This document shows, one piece after another, positions 1-9,025 of a DNA stretch of 56,223 bases. Numbering within the stretch: the first letter of the stretch is position 1; each line of letters begins with the position of its first letter. Below the pieces are notes generated by a model that saw nothing but the letters and a program-made list of their open reading frames with translations, did no database searches and was not told where the DNA came from. Source of the DNA: Microbacterium enclense (lineage in GTDB: Bacteria > Actinomycetota > Actinomycetes > Actinomycetales > Microbacteriaceae); the NCBI RefSeq assembly GCF_004022425.1, contig NZ_RBZY01000020.1, positions 1 to 56,223 of the forward strand, in the 5' to 3' direction. The translations under genes and the position numbers were made by a program.

Positions 1-2582
1 CCGAGCGGGTCGAGCGGCCAGTGCAGCAGACGCCGCTCGCCGTCGTACGGGTCGTCGCCCGGATCATCGACCTCGAGCTCCGCTCCGAGCGCCGCGGTCG
101 CTTCCTCGAGGAACACGCTCGGGGTGCGCGGACGTTTCGTCCCCGACCAGCTCGACCCGGACAGCAGCAGGTGATCTCGCGCACGAGTGAACGCCACGTA
201 GGCCAGCCGCCGGTCTTCATCGAGTTGGCGCGCACGGTTCGCGGCGATGAAGTCATCGATCGCCGCCTTCAGGTCCTGCTGCGTCTCGGCCCCTCGCCAC
301 CCGAGCACCGGCAGCCAGGCGGCGTCGCCGCGGAAGTCCGACGGGAGGATGCCGAAACCCAACCAGCCCTTGGTGTCACGCGCGAGCGAGGGAAGTTCGT
401 CGGTGACGAGGCGTACGACCGCCACGGCGTCCCACTCCAACCCCTTCGACCCGTGGATCGTGAGCAACTGCACGACGTCGTCCTCGGGGGGCTCGGTGCG
501 CGGTGCGAACTCGTCGGCCTGCTCGGCGTGGTCGAGCCAGGCGAGCAGACTCGTCACCGAACCCGACTCGTCGGCGGCGAGGAACCCGCGGATCTCGTCG
601 ACGAACGCGCGCAGCTGCGCCGAGGCGATGCGCGCCGGCCCGCGCGACTCGTTCGCCGCCAGTTCGATGTCGAGGCGCAACTCCATCTCGATCAGGCGGA
701 TGAGCTCGGGAATCGGAGCACCGAGGTTCCGACGAAGCCCCGCGAAGACGGCACCCGCTTCGCGCAGGCGCGCCCGCCCCTCGGGGGTGATGTCGGTGAG
801 CCACCCGTGACCGTCGGTCTGACGGGCGACGAAGTCGAGTGCGTCCACCAGCGAGGAGCGATCGGCGCCGGGGGTCGACCTCAGACGCTCGACTACGTCC
901 GGAGCGAGCGGCTGCAGAGCAGCGTCATGCGTGGCGAGGCGCCGCGCGAGCTGCGCGAGGGCGCGGAGGTCGGCCAGACCGATCGACCAGCGCGGTCCCG
1001 AGAGCAGGCGGATGAGAGCGGACCCCGCCTCGGGGTCGCTGATCACGCGCAGCGCCGACACCACGTCCACGACCTCGGGCGTGGTGAGCAGTCCACCGAG
1101 TCCGAGGATGCGATGCGGGATGCCACGTCGTCCGAGCGCGTCGCCGAAGCGCACCATGTGCTTCTTGCTGCGGAAGAGCACGGCACCCGTCGTGAGCTGC
1201 CCGTCCGCCGCGCGGGCCGCTCGCACACCGGCGAACCACGCCGCGACACGGTCGGCCTCGGTGTCGATGTCGCGCTCGAAGAACGCCTCGACGACACCCT
1301 GCGGTGCGCCGGGACGCGAGCGCAGCTCCTCGACGGCGACGGCGGACCGGCTCGCCAGGGGCGCGAGCACCGCATTCGCGGCGGTGAGCACGCTCGCGCT
1401 GTTGCGCCAGCTCGTCAAGAGCGAGAAGGTCTGGCATCCCCCGTCGGGCGCGAACGCGGCCGGGAATCCGCCGAGGTTCCCCGCGCTCGCCCCACGCCAC
1501 GCGTAGATGGCCTGATGGGGGTCGCCGACGGCCATCACGCCGGTGCCCGCGAAGAGGGTCGAGAGAAGATCGGTCTGGACGACGGAGGTGTCCTGGTACT
1601 CGTCGAGCAGAACGACGCGGTAGCGGGATCGGAGCTCCTCGACGACGGGCGGATGCTCGCGCACGATCCGCAGGGCACCGGCCACCTGGTCGGCGAAGTC
1701 CATGACCCCCAGCCGCGCCTTCTCACGGTCGTAGGCGGCGGCCAGAGCCGCCAGCAACCCGAGCGCGGAGACGCGGGATGCCGCGTCGGCGACGTCTTTA
1801 TACACGGTCACCCGCGAGGAGAACGACGGGCGCTCGACGATACGGCCGAAGTCGTCCGGGAACGCGGCGAGTCGGTCGAGGTCGACCAGATTGTCGACGC
1901 TGTCGCGCGCGATGCGGAGGGCGGCGTCGATGAGCGTCCGGGGAGACTCCTGACGCTCCTCGAGTCGGGGGTCGTCGGACGTGAAGACGACACGCCGCAT
2001 GAGCAGCCAGGCGGCGGACTTGGACAGCACCGCCGACTCGGAATCGCGTCCGATGCGAAGCCCATGCTCGCGGACGATCGCATCGGCGAAGCTGTTGTAC
2101 GTCGACACCGTCGGACGGTGCAGCAGGTGGTCGTCGTCGCCCGCGTAGTCCGTCGAGACGCCGCATTCGACCGCGAGCGCATCGAGGATCCGTCGCCGCT
2201 CCGCATCACCGCGGGCCCCCTCGGACCGAGCGAGTTCGGCGAACACCGCGAGACGCCCCGAGGCGTGCAGGTCGGGGAGCATCGGCAGCAGGCCCCGCGC
2301 CTCGAACTCGGACAGCCGGTGCAATCGACGATGGATGCGTTCGGCGAGTTCACCCGCGGCTTTCCGGGTGAACGTGAGGCCGAGCACCTCATCGCGACGG
2401 ACCAGGCCGTTGGCGACCAACCACACGACCCGGCCGGCCATGGTCTCGGTCTTGCCGCTGCCGGCCCCGGCGACGACGAGCGCCGGCGCGAGCGGAGCCT
2501 CGATCACCGCGGTCTGCTCGGTGGTGGGAGGGAACTGGCCGAGCGCGGCGGCGATGGTCGCGGCAGTCAGCGGCGACGTCAC
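1..2582 (-). CDS. adnB: UvrD/Rep-type ATP-dependent DNA helicase, AdnB-like, 3' end beyond window
   Basis: About 860 N-terminal residues are visible and the frame stays open to the window edge. The GTG start overlaps the upstream gene's stop by 4 bp (GTGA). Superfamily 1A helicase motifs appear in order: Walker A (VAGAGSGKTE), DEYQD Walker B (LLDEYQDTSVVQ), a QAIYAWRGA motif, TIHGSKGLEWD and VAFTRARDHLLLSG. In mycobacteria AdnAB is a heterodimeric motor-nuclease that resects double-strand breaks and replaces RecBCD/AddAB. The matching two-gene order supports the AdnB call. The C-terminal PD-(D/E)XK nuclease domain expected in AdnB would lie outside the window, so it cannot be checked. A plain UvrD paralogue is the alternative, made less likely by the partner gene. 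Confidence 0.82.
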   Translation of the reverse strand, partial: MTSPLTAATIAAALGQFPPTTEQTAVIEAPLAPALVVAGAGSGKTETMAGRVVWLVANGLVRRDEVLGLTFTRKAAGELAERIHRRLHRLSEFEARGLLPMLPDLHASGRLAVFAELARSEGARGDAERRRILDALAVECGVSTDYAGDDDHLLHRPTVSTYNSFADAIVREHGLRIGRDSESAVLSKSAAWLLMRRVVFTSDDPRLEERQESPRTLIDAALRIARDSVDNLVDLDRLAAFPDDFGRIVERPSFSSRVTVYKDVADAASRVSALGLLAALAAAYDREKARLGVMDFADQVAGALRIVREHPPVVEELRSRYRVVLLDEYQDTSVVQTDLLSTLFAGTGVMAVGDPHQAIYAWRGASAGNLGGFPAAFAPDGGCQTFSLLTSWRNSASVLTAANAVLAPLASRSAVAVEELRSRPGAPQGVVEAFFERDIDTEADRVAAWFAGVRAARAADGQLTTGAVLFRSKKHMVRFGDALGRRGIPHRILGLGGLLTTPEVVDVVSALRVISDPEAGSALIRLLSGPRWSIGLADLRALAQLARRLATHDAALQPLAPDVVERLRSTPGADRSSLVDALDFVARQTDGHGWLTDITPEGRARLREAGAVFAGLRRNLGAPIPELIRLIEMELRLDIELAANESRGPARIASAQLRAFVDEIRGFLAADESGSVTSLLAWLDHAEQADEFAPRTEPPEDDVVQLLTIHGSKGLEWDAVAVVRLVTDELPSLARDTKGWLGFGILPSDFRGDAAWLPVLGWRGAETQQDLKAAIDDFIAANRARQLDEDRRLAYVAFTRARDHLLLSGSSWSGTKRPRTPSVFLEEATAALGAELEVDDPGDDPYDGERRLLHWPLDPL

Positions 2583-5500
2583 GATGCGCTCACCGCCGAG
2601 ACGGTGTGGATGCGGCACAGTCCGAAGGAGAACTCGTCACGGCAGTGCACCTCATAGGGGGCAGCGAAACGGTGACCGCGCATCACATCGACCGCGTGCT
2701 GCACGCGCTCGACGAACTGCGCCCGTGCGGCGTCGTCGAACGGCGGCTGGAGAGGCTCGGCGTAGTCCTTCGTGGCGGCGGTGGGGCGCAGCACGAGGAG
2801 CTTCGCCCCGCCGGGCGGCAGGCCGGCGACCTGCTCGATCGCTCCCGACGAGAACGCCAGCTGGTACGCGGCGAGCTGCGGGTTGTCGGCGACCTTCGCG
2901 TCGGTCTGCGGCTCGCTCTTTCCGGTCTTGAGATCCACGATCACGACCTCGCCCGAGGGCGTGACCTCGACGCGGTCGATGTCTCCGCTGAGGATCGCGC
3001 CGTGCGCTCCGGCGTCGGCGACCGGGATGGCGACCTCGAAGTGACGTTCGGCTCCGACCAGGCGTCCGCCGGCGTCGTCGAAACGCCGCAGGTAGGTCGC
3101 GAGCCGACGGATCAGGTCGCGCGCCCGCACGCGCTCCGCCCGTTCGCGCCATGCCGCGTCGAACACGAGTTCACCCCACCGCTCTTCGACCACCCCCCAG
3201 AGCGCCTCTTCCGTCCCCTCGACCGCGGTCTCGAGCGCCGCGTGGATGATCGTGCCGATCCCCGCCGTCGTTCCGCTGCGATCACCGCCCAGGTCTCCGA
3301 TGACCCAGTCGAGTTCGCACTGTTCGAGGGCGTGCAGGCGCGACGGCGACACGCGGACGTCTTCCCGCTCCAGGTCGCGCAGCGGTGCCGTCGAGCTCGG
3401 AGGGGCCACGCCGTACCACTGCTCCGGGGGCGCCCCCGCGACGTCGGCCGCGGCGAGCAGCGCGAGCTGCGCGGCCGCGTGCCGACGTTCGCGGGCCGGA
3501 GAGCGGGGCGCGGTGAGCGTTCGGCGGTGACGCGCGACGAGACCGCGCAGCGAGAGCGGGTGTTCGGGCACGGCGGATGCCGGTTCGGGAGTCGGCAGCA
3601 TCTCGAAGAGCACGCTCGGCCCGGTGTCGTCGTCGTCCACCGCCGTGACGATGAGTCGGGAGTGCGCGCGCGACAGAGCGCGGACGAACAGCCGCAACTC
3701 GTCGTGCATCGCGGCCCGGCGACGGTCCAGCATGCCGGCCGCCGGAAGGTCGGGGAACCGCACGGCGTCGGCGAGCCGCCACGTTTCGAGCAGCCCGCCG
3801 CGCAGCCGGGTGTTCGGCCACACGCCCTCTTGCACGCCGGCGACGACGACCGTGTCGAAGGCCGTCCCCGCCGCGGCCGCGGGCGTCAGAACGCGGACCG
3901 TGTCGACCACCGCAGGCTGCTCGATCCGGTCTTCCGCAACGTCGCTGTCGATCACCGACCGCAGGAAGACGATGGCCTCGCCGTCGGGCTCACGCTCGGT
4001 GAAGCGTTTGGCGGCCTGGAAGAGCGCGACGATCGCGTCGAGGTCGCGGTCGGCCTGTTCGGCGAGAGGCCCGTGTCCGCGGGCTGCTTCGCGCCACGGC
4101 CGCGAGAGACCGCTGCGCTCCCACGCCGTCCACAGCAGTTCGTGCGCCGTCGCCCTCTGGTCGGCCTGCGCGCGGACCGCCGCCAGTGTTTCGGCGACCC
4201 GCGTCGCGCGGCGCGCCTCGCGCGTGTCGATCGTGGCGAATTCGAGGGGATGCCGCAGCCCCGACGCGAGGAGGTCGCCCGCGGCGCGCGTGCCCCCGGC
4301 CGCGAGTTCCTCCTGGCGCAGAGCCGCGCGCAGTCGTCGTAGCTCGATGGGGTCGAGACCGCCGTAGGTGCCCAGGAGCGCGTCGAGGACGGCATCCGGC
4401 GTCCAGGTGTCGGGGTCGCGCATGCCGAGTTCGACCAGCGCGACGAGATCGCGCACGGGACGCTGCACCCCGAGCGCGAGACCGGGTCCGCTCGCGCGCG
4501 CAGGCACCTCGCGGGCGGCGAGCTCGGCCTCCAGCGCCGCCACTTGGCGCGAGTCGTGGGCGATCACCGCGCACGAACTCCACGGCACGGCGTCGAGCAC
4601 ATGGCGTTCGCGCAGCAGCCGTGCGATCGCGTCGGCCTCTTCGGCCGGGGAGCGCAGCAGGAAGGTGCGGACGGAACCTTCGGGCGCCGCGCCGCCCGGC
4701 GCACGTCGGTGCGCGACGACACCCGCCGCGCCGATCCGGGCGGCGACGGCGCGCACGAGGTCGATCTGCTCGGCGGTCCCGCGGTGCGGGTCGCCCAGCG
4801 CGACGAGCCCGCCGAGTTCTGTCGCGAGTCGAGCGAAGTTCTCGGGCGTCGCTCCGCGGAAAGCTCCGGATCCGACGTCGGGGTCACCGAAGGCGACGAC
4901 ACCGATCCCCCGTTCCCGGCACGCCCGCAGCAGGTCGATGCCCCCCGCCGTGAGTTCTTGAGCGTCGTCGACGAGGATGCACCGGATTTCGGCGAATCGT
5001 CCGAGCAACGCGCGGTCGACCGCCGCCTCGTCGAGGACCGCGACCGCCTCCCGCGCCAGATCGGCCGCGTCCCGGTGCGCTCCGCGCATTTCGGCGCGGA
5101 CCGCTCGGTACTCGGCCGCGAACGAGCCCACCGACGCCCACACCGGGACGCCGTGTCGTTCGGACAACGTCACGAGGTCGTGGGGCGCGATGGCGAGCTC
5201 CGTGCACTCGGCCAAGAACGCCCGCAGGTCTCCGCGGAACCCCCGCGTGGCGCGGATCGCCGGCCCGAGCCACTCGGGCCAGCGCGGGCGCCCCTCGGCC
5301 TCGTCGAGGGCGTCGCCCTCGAGCAGCTCGCGGATGATCTGGTCTTCGTCGCCGCCGGTCAGCAGTTGCGGCGGTTCGGCACCGCGACGGACCTCGGCGC
5401 CCCGCACGATCTGGAACGCGAAGGATGCCACGGACCGGGCGAGGGCCCCCGCGGTGGCGCGACCGACAGCGAGGGCGAGCGGGTCGCGCAGAGCCGTCGC

Positions 5501-5794
5501 CGCCGGACGCGTCGGCGTCAGCACGAGGATGTGGTCGGGATCGACGCCCCGCGCGACCAGCGAGCGCACGCGCGTGAGGAGCGTCGACGTCTTGCCCGAG
5601 CCGGGGGCACCCACGACGGCCCGGCTCGTCTCGGCCGGTCCATCGACCACCGCGCGTTGCTCCGCGTCGAGCTCGGTCGTGCCCAGGACGCGCGCCTGCG
5701 CCGCCGCGGCGGGCGGCCAGGTGCCCGCGCCGACATCGTCGGGCTGCGCCGGAACACCCGCGGGGGCGAGCGTGGTGGCATCCGGATCCTGCAT
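2579..5794 (-). CDS. adnA: Helicase with C-terminal PD-(D/E)XK nuclease, AdnA-like
   Basis: A 1071-aa protein. The N-terminal SF1 motor has Walker A GAPGSGKTS. Its Walker B is the degenerate VDDAQE instead of DEYQD. A C-terminal RecB-type nuclease core is visible (GDIDRVE, then IVDLKTGK and QLAAYQLAF). Cysteines at LEQC and near the C-terminus (HC and LC, nine apart) resemble the AddB/AdnA iron-sulfur staple, but the expected CxxC partner position is Glu. I chose the ATG at 5794 because a TAGCGT -10 ends 7 bases upstream; an upstream in-frame start at 5824 would add 10 residues. It is translationally coupled to the downstream adnB-like gene. AdnA is known to be the auxiliary motor of AdnAB, consistent with the weak Walker B. 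Confidence 0.82.
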   Translation of the reverse strand: MQDPDATTLAPAGVPAQPDDVGAGTWPPAAAAQARVLGTTELDAEQRAVVDGPAETSRAVVGAPGSGKTSTLLTRVRSLVARGVDPDHILVLTPTRPAATALRDPLALAVGRATAGALARSVASFAFQIVRGAEVRRGAEPPQLLTGGDEDQIIRELLEGDALDEAEGRPRWPEWLGPAIRATRGFRGDLRAFLAECTELAIAPHDLVTLSERHGVPVWASVGSFAAEYRAVRAEMRGAHRDAADLAREAVAVLDEAAVDRALLGRFAEIRCILVDDAQELTAGGIDLLRACRERGIGVVAFGDPDVGSGAFRGATPENFARLATELGGLVALGDPHRGTAEQIDLVRAVAARIGAAGVVAHRRAPGGAAPEGSVRTFLLRSPAEEADAIARLLRERHVLDAVPWSSCAVIAHDSRQVAALEAELAAREVPARASGPGLALGVQRPVRDLVALVELGMRDPDTWTPDAVLDALLGTYGGLDPIELRRLRAALRQEELAAGGTRAAGDLLASGLRHPLEFATIDTREARRATRVAETLAAVRAQADQRATAHELLWTAWERSGLSRPWREAARGHGPLAEQADRDLDAIVALFQAAKRFTEREPDGEAIVFLRSVIDSDVAEDRIEQPAVVDTVRVLTPAAAAGTAFDTVVVAGVQEGVWPNTRLRGGLLETWRLADAVRFPDLPAAGMLDRRRAAMHDELRLFVRALSRAHSRLIVTAVDDDDTGPSVLFEMLPTPEPASAVPEHPLSLRGLVARHRRTLTAPRSPARERRHAAAQLALLAAADVAGAPPEQWYGVAPPSSTAPLRDLEREDVRVSPSRLHALEQCELDWVIGDLGGDRSGTTAGIGTIIHAALETAVEGTEEALWGVVEERWGELVFDAAWRERAERVRARDLIRRLATYLRRFDDAGGRLVGAERHFEVAIPVADAGAHGAILSGDIDRVEVTPSGEVVIVDLKTGKSEPQTDAKVADNPQLAAYQLAFSSGAIEQVAGLPPGGAKLLVLRPTAATKDYAEPLQPPFDDAARAQFVERVQHAVDVMRGHRFAAPYEVHCRDEFSFGLCRIHTVSAVSAS

Positions 5795-5801
5795 GTGTCC
5801 C

Positions 5802-5807
5802 ACGCTA
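5802..5807 (-). promoter_or_regulatory. Predicted -10 (TAGCGT) of leaderless adnA-like gene
   Basis: TAGCGT matches TANNNT and ends 7 bases before the ATG at 5794, predicting transcription from the start codon itself. No Shine-Dalgarno sequence is present. Confidence 0.5.
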
Positions 5808-5954
5808 GCCGCGGCGTCCGACACGCCACCGTCGACCCGCCCCGTTCGCCGTCCGCGAAGCGGGCCCGCGGGCGCGGAACCCCCCTCCGCACGTGTCGTA
5901 GAGTCGGATCATCGCGCCGGGTCGACCCAGATCCCCGGGCGGAAAGGGAGCATC

Positions 5955-6179
5955 GTGGAGATCCGCATCGGCATCACCAACACCGGCCGCGAGCTGAACT
6001 TCGAGACCAACGAATCATCGGATGCCGTCAAGTCGTCGGTCGCTTCCGCGCTCGACCAGTCCGCGAGCCACGTCACCTTCACCGACATCAAGGGCAACTC
6101 CTACATCGTTCCGACGGCGAACCTGGCGTTCATCGAGCTGGGCACCGAGGAAGCGCGCCGAGTGGGCTTCGTCGCCTGA
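5955..6179 (+). CDS. DUF3107 domain protein
   Basis: A 74-aa protein beginning VEIRIGITNTGREL and ending RRVGFVA, the recognisable full length of DUF3107 (mycobacterial TB9.4 family). The GTG start has a strong ribosome binding site (AAGGGAG, 5943-5950) five bases upstream. No enzyme motif is visible and the biochemical role is not known to me. In actinobacteria this family commonly neighbours ferritin-like and helicase genes, as here. A TAGAGT hexamer at 5899-5904 may be its -10. Confidence 0.88.
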   Translation: MEIRIGITNTGRELNFETNESSDAVKSSVASALDQSASHVTFTDIKGNSYIVPTANLAFIELGTEEARRVGFVA

Positions 6180-6189
6180 CGCCACGCTC

Positions 6190-6477
6190 GTGCAGATCCT
6201 CCTCGGACTCATCCTCGGCGCGGTCGTGGGGCTCGCCGTCCACTTCGTCCTGCCGCACCGCGACCTGCGCGGCACGGCGCTGGCCCCCGTCGTAGGCGCA
6301 GCCGCGGCCGCCGTGTCGTGGACGGCGCTCACGTGGGCCGGCGTCGGCGCCGATTCGCTCGTGCTCTGGCTCGCGACGGTCATCGCGGCCGCGGTCACCT
6401 CGCTGGTGCTCGTCACCGCCCTGTCGCGCGCCCGGATGCGCAGCGATGCCACGGACCGCGCGCGCCACGGCATCTGA
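6190..6477 (+). CDS. Small hypothetical membrane protein
   Basis: A 95-aa protein starting with GTG (VQILLGLILGAVVGLAVHFV). Three hydrophobic segments are visible at roughly residues 2-18, 28-48 and 53-75, with a basic C-terminus (SRARMRSDATDRARHGI). It starts 10 bases after the DUF3107 stop, so the two are probably cotranscribed. I recognise no family. It could be a small holin-like or structural membrane protein, but nothing specific supports either. Confidence 0.65.
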   Translation: MQILLGLILGAVVGLAVHFVLPHRDLRGTALAPVVGAAAAAVSWTALTWAGVGADSLVLWLATVIAAAVTSLVLVTALSRARMRSDATDRARHGI

Positions 6478-6518
6478 ACGACCGAGCCGCTCTCCCGAAC
6501 TCCGCGGGTGGAGATGGC

Positions 6519-7232
6519 TCAGGCCGCGAGGCCCATGGCATCCATTCGTCGGGCGTGTGCTCCCATGAGCTCGGTGAAGACGGGTTCGACCTGCGCCTCT
6601 TCAGCGCTGTCGAGGCGCGGGTGAGCGAGCGCGGCCCGCGCGACGAGCAGGGTGTCGCCCACGAGACGCCGACCCCATAGGGCGAGCAGCCACCGCCACT
6701 CGTCGTCGCTCTCGATCGTGGCCCCGAGGATCTCGACGATCGCCTGACGATCGTCGTCGGCCTTCAGGATGCGGGCCACCCGTCGACCCGTGTCGCCGTA
6801 GCTGGAGGACAGTGCGAGATAGAAGTCGTCGAGCATCCCCGCGGTGATGTGCACCGACAGCATCGTCTCCTGCGGACGGACGCCGTGAGTGTTGCGGCGG
6901 AAGGCGTCGAGCGATTCGCGGAACGGCAGCATGAGCTGCGTCGGATCGGCACCGCGCTCGCGAATGAGCGCCACGATCTCCTGGTGCTTGATGAGCGCGG
7001 CCCCCGCGGCTCGCGAGAGCGACTCCTTCTCGGCCAGCTCCGGGGTCGACGCGATGAGTTCGCTCAACGTCTCGAAGAATCCGAGCTGCAGGTAGGCCGC
7101 CTGACCGAGGAACGTCTCCACATCGGGCGCCAGCTCGGCGAAGTCGACGCGCATCGCGTCACCGAGGTCTCCCCGCGACCGCAACTGCAACGTGCGACCG
7201 ACCGGTCGGCGACGACGGAACCACTCGAACAC
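6519..7232 (-). CDS. Ferritin-like fold protein (MiaE-like)
   Basis: A 237-aa mostly helical protein (MFEWFRRRRPVGRTL start, GTG). It resembles the actinobacterial ferritin-like fold family related to tRNA hydroxylases of the MiaE type. Candidate carboxylate/His metal ligands lie in helices around FFETLSEL, IKHQEIV and ESDDEWRW, but I cannot assign a full di-iron site with certainty. A TAGGCT -10 ends 7 bases upstream of the GTG, implying a leaderless transcript diverging from the DEAD-box helicase. Substrate unknown; tRNA modification is only a family-level hint. Confidence 0.7.
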   Translation of the reverse strand: MFEWFRRRRPVGRTLQLRSRGDLGDAMRVDFAELAPDVETFLGQAAYLQLGFFETLSELIASTPELAEKESLSRAAGAALIKHQEIVALIRERGADPTQLMLPFRESLDAFRRNTHGVRPQETMLSVHITAGMLDDFYLALSSSYGDTGRRVARILKADDDRQAIVEILGATIESDDEWRWLLALWGRRLVGDTLLVARAALAHPRLDSAEEAQVEPVFTELMGAHARRMDAMGLAA

Positions 7233-7239
7233 GCTCTAC

Positions 7240-7245
7240 AGCCTA
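7240..7245 (-). promoter_or_regulatory. Predicted -10 (TAGGCT) of leaderless ferritin-like gene
   Basis: TAGGCT ends 7 bases before the GTG at 7232. No ribosome binding site precedes the start. Confidence 0.45.
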
Positions 7246-7274
7246 GGCGTCGGACCCCCGAAACACGCGCCGGG

Positions 7275-7280
7275 TAGAGT
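7275..7280 (+). promoter_or_regulatory. Candidate -10 (TAGAGT) of the DEAD-box helicase gene
   Basis: TAGAGT fits TANNNT and would give a leader of about 95 nt before the ATG at 7383. The leader contains a small hairpin, GGCGGT (7351-7356) pairing with ACCGCC (7362-7367). The -35 is weak, so this is tentative. Confidence 0.35.
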
Positions 7281-7382
7281 GGACTCGCCCCGGCGACGGA
7301 TCGGGGCCCCGCGCCTGTGGACGAGTGGAGGGCGTGGATCCGACTCCCCAGGCGGTCTCTCACCGCCGGAACAGGCACGCTC

Positions 7383-8840
7383 ATGACGACTTTCGCCGAC
7401 CTCGGCGTCGATCAGGACATCGTCGATGCCCTGGCATCCAAGGGCATCGTCGATGCCTTCCCGATCCAGGAACAGACCATCCCCCTCGGCCTCCCGGGCC
7501 AGGACATCATCGGCCAGGCCAAGACCGGAACGGGCAAGACCTTCGGCTTCGGCATCCCCGTGGTCCAGCGCCTCGGCCTGACCCCCGAGCCCGGCGTGAA
7601 GGCGCTCATCGTGGTCCCCACGCGCGAGCTCGCCGTCCAGGTCTACGAAGACATGGACATGCTGACGCAGAACCGCGCGACCAGCGTCGTGGCGATCTAC
7701 GGAGGCAAGGCCTACGAGGGCCAGATCGACCAGCTCAAGGCCGGCGCGCAGATCGTCGTCGGAACCCCCGGTCGCCTCATCGACCTGAGCAACCAGAGAC
7801 TGCTCGACCTGTCGGGTGCCGTCGAGGTCGTCCTCGACGAAGCCGACAAGATGCTCGACCTCGGCTTCCTCGCCGACATCGAGAAGATCTTCCAGAAGGT
7901 CCCCGCCGTCCGCCACACGCAGCTGTTCTCGGCGACCATGCCGGGGCCCATCGTCGCGCTCGCGCGTCGCTTCATGTCGAACCCGATCCACATGCGGGCC
8001 AACGACCCCGACGAGGGTTTGACGCAGGCGAACATCAAGCACCTCGTCTACCGCGCGCACTCGCTCGACAAGGACGAGGTCATCGCTCGCATCCTGCAGG
8101 CCGAGGGTCGCGGCAAGACCGTCATCTTCACGCGCACGAAGCGCGCGGCGCAGAAGCTCGTCGACGAGCTCGGCGACCGGGGCTTCAACGCCGCGGCCGT
8201 GCACGGCGACATGAGCCAGGAGTCGCGCGAGCGCTCGATGGCCGCGTTCAAGGCCGGCAAGCGCGACGTGCTGATCGCCACCGACGTCGCCGCCCGCGGC
8301 ATCGACGTCAACGACGTCACGCATGTCATCAACCACACGATCCCCGACGACGAGAAGACGTACCTGCACCGCGCCGGCCGCACCGGTCGCGCCGGCAAGA
8401 CGGGTATCGCGGTGACGTTCGTGGACTGGGACGACCTGCACAAGTGGGCGCTCATCAACCGCGCGCTCGAGTTCGGCCAGCCCGAGCCCGTCGAGACCTA
8501 CTCGTCGAGCCCGCACCTCTACACCGACCTCGACATCCCCGAGGGCACGAAGGGGCGTCTCGTGACCGCCCCGAAGGCGCAGGCCCCCAAGGCACAGGCG
8601 CCCAAGTCCGCCGCGTCGGACGACTCGGATGCCACGTCCGAGGGCGCGGCACGCCGTCGACGCCGCCGCCGTGGCGGGTCGGGCAGCGGCGCCGAGGCAC
8701 AGGACGCGGCCCCGCGGCCCGAGGGCTCCGGAACGCACGACGGCGGAGGCAGCGAGCACCACGACGGGAACGCGGCCCCGCGCCGCCGTCGCCGTCGTCG
8801 CAGCGGTGGCTCCGGCGCGAACGCCGCCCCCGTGGCCTGA
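7383..8840 (+). CDS. DEAD-box ATP-dependent RNA helicase
   Basis: A 485-aa protein with the canonical motif series: Q motif near residue 29 (FPIQEQT), motif I AKTGTGKT at 46-53, PTREL, TPGR, motif II LDEADKMLD, motif III SAT, VIFTRTKRA, TDVAARGID and HRAGRTGRAG. The C-terminal tail (about 95 residues) carries a KAQAPKAQAPK repeat and clusters of seven and eight arginines with Gly/Ser stretches, typical of an RNA-binding extension in RhlE/DeaD-like actinobacterial helicases. The likely role is RNA unwinding in ribosome assembly, mRNA decay or cold adaptation. The ATG at 7383 is favoured over a GTG at 7317 because the conserved domain starts right after it. Confidence 0.93.
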   Translation: MTTFADLGVDQDIVDALASKGIVDAFPIQEQTIPLGLPGQDIIGQAKTGTGKTFGFGIPVVQRLGLTPEPGVKALIVVPTRELAVQVYEDMDMLTQNRATSVVAIYGGKAYEGQIDQLKAGAQIVVGTPGRLIDLSNQRLLDLSGAVEVVLDEADKMLDLGFLADIEKIFQKVPAVRHTQLFSATMPGPIVALARRFMSNPIHMRANDPDEGLTQANIKHLVYRAHSLDKDEVIARILQAEGRGKTVIFTRTKRAAQKLVDELGDRGFNAAAVHGDMSQESRERSMAAFKAGKRDVLIATDVAARGIDVNDVTHVINHTIPDDEKTYLHRAGRTGRAGKTGIAVTFVDWDDLHKWALINRALEFGQPEPVETYSSSPHLYTDLDIPEGTKGRLVTAPKAQAPKAQAPKSAASDDSDATSEGAARRRRRRRGGSGSGAEAQDAAPRPEGSGTHDGGGSEHHDGNAAPRRRRRRRSGGSGANAAPVA

Positions 8841-8855
8841 TCCGACACACATCCG

Positions 8856-8883
8856 CGGCGCCGCTCCCCCGGGGGCGGCGCCG
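8856..8883 (+). terminator. Rho-independent-type hairpin after the DEAD-box helicase
   Basis: A perfect 9-bp stem (CGGCGCCGC, 8856-8864, with 8875-8883) and a 10-base loop lie 15 bases after the helicase stop, followed by TTGTCGTCT rather than a clean T-run. Confidence 0.6.
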
Positions 8884-9025
8884 TTGTCGTCTGCTCGGGG
8901 CGGCCGGCTCGGGCACATCTCCTGCCGGTCGGCCCTGCAGCCCCGTGCACGCTGCTCGCCGCCCCGTTCCGCAGGAGTTGTGCCGGGCGCCGCGGGACCC
9001 CGAGGGTCGGCGCCGCGACGACGGG

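Noticed and set aside
21..2657. An 878-codon open frame on the plus strand opposite the AdnB-like helicase
   Set aside because: Low-complexity Arg/Gly/Glu-rich translation with no family resemblance; in 70% GC DNA antisense frames stay open, and the minus strand has clear helicase motifs.
2606..4342. A 578-codon plus-strand frame opposite the AdnA-like gene
   Set aside because: Composition is typical of a shadow frame; no domains, while the other strand is fully explained.
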